Shown one piece after another: positions 46,829 to 49,746 of a DNA stretch of 49,746 nt. The position numbers and the translations under genes were made by a program. Origin of the DNA: Anaerolineae bacterium (GTDB taxonomy: Bacteria > Chloroflexota > Anaerolineae > Aggregatilineales > Phototrophicaceae); the NCBI GenBank assembly GCA_022821805.1, contig JAJECX010000019.1, forward strand, positions 1 to 49,746, read 5' to 3'. A model generated the notes under the pieces. It did no database searches. It was not told the origin of the DNA and was given only the letters and a program-made list of their open reading frames with translations. How positions within the stretch are numbered: the stretch's first letter is position 1; every line of letters begins with the position of its first letter.

Positions 46829-49555
46829 ATGACTCATCGATTGCGCTTCTACTTCACCTATGCCTTGCGCAACATTCGACGCGGCGGTCGCTGGACCACG
46901 CTGGCTGTCCTTTGCATCACCGCCGGCGTCGCCACGGTGGTCGCGCTGCGCTCGCTCGGCTTGGCGGTCGGCGATACCTTGACCAACAATGTGCGCATCG
47001 AAATCAAAGGTGACTTGCTGATCCGCAATGACAATATCTTCGGCGGCTTTGGCAGCAACGATCCAAATGCTTTTTCCGAGGTTGAACTGGCTGCGCTGCT
47101 GGCTTGGGCGGAGGAAAAGGGCGCCGCGACCACTGCCTACATGAGCGGGCGGAATATGCAGATCACCAAGGCGGACGCGGAGGGCTTCGGGCGCCCCAGT
47201 TTCATCGGCAGCAATTTCATCGACCCGCAGACCTATCCGCCCACGCACAGGATCCGCGCGGTCGATCCGCCGGATGCGCCGCTCGCCGAGCTCTTCAGCG
47301 GCGGCAATGATGTCGTCATCAGCGACAATCTGGCGGCGCAGAGCGATATCGCCGTCGGCGATCAGGTGCGCGTAAGCGGCACACAGGAACCCTACACCGT
47401 GCGCGGCATCGTCTCGGTCGCCGAAGAGAGCAGCGTCACCAACTTCCTCAACGCCTTTTTTGGTTTCGCCTATTTCGACCTCGCCAACGCGCAGGCGGTG
47501 ATCAACGACGAATTCGCGCCCAACCGCATCGGCGTCCTCCTGCCGGAAGCGGCAACTGAGGCGCGCTTGCGGGAGCTGGAAGCCGAGATCGAAACGATCG
47601 CGCCGGACGCGCGCGCAACCGTCATTGCCGACTTTTTGCAGCGCTACGAAGCCGTCTCGCAGTATCTGAGCGACTTCGTCGTGGTGATGGGCTTGGGCGC
47701 GCTCTTAATCGGCGGCGTCGGCATCATGAATACGATGCTGGTACTGGTGCGCCGCCGCACCAACGAAATCGCCGCGGTCAAGACATTCGGCTTGCGCGGG
47801 AGACAGGTTGCCGCCCTCTTCTTGACCGAAGGCTTGATGCTCGGCTTTATCGGCAGCCTGCTGGGTCTAATCGTCGGCATCGCCCTCAGCGTAGTAGTGA
47901 ATGAGTACGGCTCGGTGGCGCTGCGTCAGCCATTGATCTGGAAAATCTACCCGGAAGCGCTCGTTTTCGGCTTCGTCTTGGGCCTGGTCGTCACCGCCAT
48001 CTTCGGCGTCGCGCCCATATTGACCGCCGTAAAGGTGCGCCCCAGCATCATATTGCGCCCTAACGAGAATCACTTGGTAGCCCTGGGCCTCATTCAATCC
48101 GTGATACTCTTGGTCTTCGTCAGCCTCAGCCTCGGATTGATCGTCGGTCAAATTCTGCGGCCTTCTTTTGAACTGACCGAACGGCGTCTGGCGGCGGGGC
48201 CGGCGGGAGAATCGGCGCCGGAGGAGGCGCGCGTGGAATTCGGGACCCGCAGCGAAATTGGACGACCCGGAGATGCGACCGATGCGAACCTGCCTTCCGC
48301 CTATCTGGTTGGCGTCATCGGCGTCAGCGCCACCTTCGCGCTCTTCCTTCTGCTCATCGCCTTCCTCTGGCTGATCATATTCCTGATCGGCAGGCTGCCG
48401 TCGCTGGGCATGGTCACCTGGCGTTTGGCGCTGCGCAACCTGTCCACCAATCGCCTGCGCACCGCCATCACCTTGCTGGCGCTCAGCGCCGGCATGTTCG
48501 CGCTCAGCAGCATCACTTTCGTTGGCGAAGGCACACGCGAGCTGCTCAACCTTCAACTGAGCCGCGCCTTCGGCGGCAACGTGCTCGTCTTTCCTTTCCC
48601 CGGGCTGCCGGCGAGCCTGGTTAAGAACGCCATTGATGGCGCGCTGGATGAGGTGGAAATCGAATACAGCACGATCATCAAGAATTTTGCGACGCAGGTC
48701 ATTGCCGTCAACGACGACGTGATTGCTAACAATAATGATTTGGAATTCACTGTCTGGGAATCGGACAAACCGGACATCTACAGCGGGCAGGGCGCCATGC
48801 GGGCAGGGCGCATGCTCAGGCCTGAGGACCGCGAGAGGCCGCTCATCGTCTTGCCGCTTGAATTGGCGGATGCGCTGGCGATCGAAGTCGGCGATGAGAT
48901 TCGGCTGGAAGCGGCGAATGAGATCGACCTGGAAGTTGTCGGTGTCCTCAGCGGCGCCGAGGGCTTGACCTTTGGCGCATCGACTGGCATTGTCCCGCCC
49001 GATGTATTGCCCGCGTCTATATCCTCCGACTACAGGCTTTACGCCTACCAAGTGCCCGAGAGCGATCTCAATCTGGCGCTGGCTGAGCTTTCCAGCGTGA
49101 TCTTCGCCTTGGCCATCGACGTGCAGTTTATCGACGGCTTGATCGGGCGCTTGATCGATCAGTTCGCCGCCATCCCAACCATCGTCGGCTTGCTCTCGCT
49201 TTTCGCCGCCGCCGTGATTATGGCGAATACCGTCGCTCTTTCCACTTTGGAGCGGCGCCGTCAGATCGGCATCCTCAAAGCGATCGGCCTAAAGTCGAGG
49301 CGCGTACTGCAAGTCATGTTCATCGAGTCCAGCATGATCGGCCTCCTGAGCGCTGTGCTGGGAATCGGCTTGAGCGCCTTGCTTATCAGCCTGCTTGCCG
49401 CGGCCGGCGGCATCGTTATCCCGCTGCCGACCGATGCGCGAATTACCGCCATCGCCCTGTTGATCGCCTCGCTCCTCATCGGCTGGACCGCCACTTTCCT
49501 CAGCGCCCGCGTCGCCCTCAAGGAGCGCGTTATGAACGTGCTCCGCTATGATTAG
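46829..49555 (+). CDS. FtsX-type ABC transporter permease, second copy
   Basis: A 908-residue protein of the same general design as the one at 23067. It has an N-terminal helix (about 18-40), a MacB-type extracytoplasmic domain and an FtsX domain (about 285-400, FVVMGLGALLIGGVGIMNTM). A central helix pair spans about 420-520 and includes a charged insert (RLAAGPAGESAPEEARVEF). A second extracytoplasmic domain and a C-terminal FtsX domain (about 785-905) follow. It lacks an adjoining ATPase. Starting at 46829 (MTHRLRFYFTYALRNIRRGG) is standard for the family. It belongs to a lipid or peptide export-type complex or a mechanical signal chain. Confidence 0.88.
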   Translation: MTHRLRFYFTYALRNIRRGGRWTTLAVLCITAGVATVVALRSLGLAVGDTLTNNVRIEIKGDLLIRNDNIFGGFGSNDPNAFSEVELAALLAWAEEKGAATTAYMSGRNMQITKADAEGFGRPSFIGSNFIDPQTYPPTHRIRAVDPPDAPLAELFSGGNDVVISDNLAAQSDIAVGDQVRVSGTQEPYTVRGIVSVAEESSVTNFLNAFFGFAYFDLANAQAVINDEFAPNRIGVLLPEAATEARLRELEAEIETIAPDARATVIADFLQRYEAVSQYLSDFVVVMGLGALLIGGVGIMNTMLVLVRRRTNEIAAVKTFGLRGRQVAALFLTEGLMLGFIGSLLGLIVGIALSVVVNEYGSVALRQPLIWKIYPEALVFGFVLGLVVTAIFGVAPILTAVKVRPSIILRPNENHLVALGLIQSVILLVFVSLSLGLIVGQILRPSFELTERRLAAGPAGESAPEEARVEFGTRSEIGRPGDATDANLPSAYLVGVIGVSATFALFLLLIAFLWLIIFLIGRLPSLGMVTWRLALRNLSTNRLRTAITLLALSAGMFALSSITFVGEGTRELLNLQLSRAFGGNVLVFPFPGLPASLVKNAIDGALDEVEIEYSTIIKNFATQVIAVNDDVIANNNDLEFTVWESDKPDIYSGQGAMRAGRMLRPEDRERPLIVLPLELADALAIEVGDEIRLEAANEIDLEVVGVLSGAEGLTFGASTGIVPPDVLPASISSDYRLYAYQVPESDLNLALAELSSVIFALAIDVQFIDGLIGRLIDQFAAIPTIVGLLSLFAAAVIMANTVALSTLERRRQIGILKAIGLKSRRVLQVMFIESSMIGLLSAVLGIGLSALLISLLAAAGGIVIPLPTDARITAIALLIASLLIGWTATFLSARVALKERVMNVLRYD

Positions 49556-49618
49556 CGACTCCGACCCACGTCGGTTCATCTAGCATCGTCCGCGCAAGAA
49601 ACATTCAGGGCAATCGCA

Positions 49619-49746
49619 TCAAATTTGCGACAGCAATTTTAGCAAGAAGTCGTCATCAAGCGCGGCGCGATAGCGTTTTTGTCTCAAGCTGCTCTTGGAT
49701 GGGTCTTTTTTCAGGATGTTAAGGGCAATATTTCGCAGGGCAATGA
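49619..49746 (-). CDS. ISAs1-type transposase, C-terminal fragment
   Basis: A 41-residue frame enters from the right edge and ends at 49619. The sequence (LRNIALNILKKDPSKSSLRQ, then KRYRAALDDDFLLKLL) matches the conserved end of DDE transposases of the ISAs1 (H-repeat) family. CAGGGCAATCGCATCAAATT, starting at 49606 on the plus strand, may be the element's terminal repeat, since ISAs1-type ends commonly begin CAGGG. Most of the gene lies outside the window, so whether it is intact cannot be said. Confidence 0.65.
   Translation of the reverse strand, partial: IALRNIALNILKKDPSKSSLRQKRYRAALDDDFLLKLLSQI

Overview
The window reads as a chromosomal piece of a GC-rich environmental bacterium, most likely Chloroflexota (Anaerolineae-like). 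This is inferred from the gene mix: F420-type LLM oxidoreductase, several DinB proteins, very long FtsX-type permeases, TolB-like propellers, a peptide-binding protein with a signal peptide but no lipobox, and GT-C membrane proteins. No rRNA or tRNA was seen, so the placement is not proven.

Layout. 0-4.1 kb: the 5' end of a secreted protein (minus strand), then an oligopeptide-type ABC importer (binding protein and two permeases, no ATPases), closed by a terminator. 4.2-7.1 kb: a single-chain MmeI-like restriction-modification enzyme. 7.1-9.5 kb: an AhpD-like peroxidase gene with an in-frame TGA at its catalytic position (probable selenoprotein), an Ada-like regulator/alkyltransferase and a YhhQ-type transporter. 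9.5-10.9 kb: a DNA methyltransferase overlapping a decayed restriction endonuclease gene. 11-13.8 kb: a tight operon of a TIR membrane protein, a flavin monooxygenase and a membrane-anchored propeller. 14-16 kb: pdxT, an acidic protein and a nucleotidyltransferase. 16-18 kb: a RelE-type toxin-antitoxin pair, a DtxR regulator and a phosphoesterase. 18-23 kb: metabolic genes (NIPSNAP, acetamidase/formamidase, glycosyltransferase, LLM oxidoreductase) interleaved with REP-like palindromes and a RAYT transposase gene. 23-29 kb: an FtsX-type permease whose 3' end is duplicated on either side of a 3.3-kb, AT-richer cassette carrying a C5 DNA methyltransferase, a ParB-like protein and a nuclease-like protein. 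29-41 kb: DinB proteins, an epimerase, glutamine-amidotransferase-type hydrolases, two small secreted FN3-like proteins, a flavoprotein, a KefB-like antiporter, tandem PLP decarboxylases and a TauE/SafE exporter. 41-49.7 kb: nitroreductase and hemB, a large membrane glycosyltransferase-like protein, a second hydrolase, a second FtsX-type permease and the tail of an ISAs1-type transposase.

Four signals stand out. (1) The AhpD-like gene has the motif C-x-x-(TGA)-x3-H, followed by a perfect hairpin that fits bacterial SECIS geometry. (2) A GTAG-headed palindrome family is scattered over about 21 kb and brackets an intact RAYT gene in inverted orientation, like the REPtrons of gammaproteobacteria. 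(3) The methyltransferase/ParB/nuclease cassette is bounded by 42-bp direct repeats that both encode the permease C-terminus and differ only by synonymous changes. (4) A TIR-transmembrane protein is translationally coupled to a flavin monooxygenase. The defence and selfish-DNA load (three modification systems, one of them broken, plus a toxin-antitoxin pair, a RAYT and an IS tail) marks this as a plastic region between ordinary metabolic genes.
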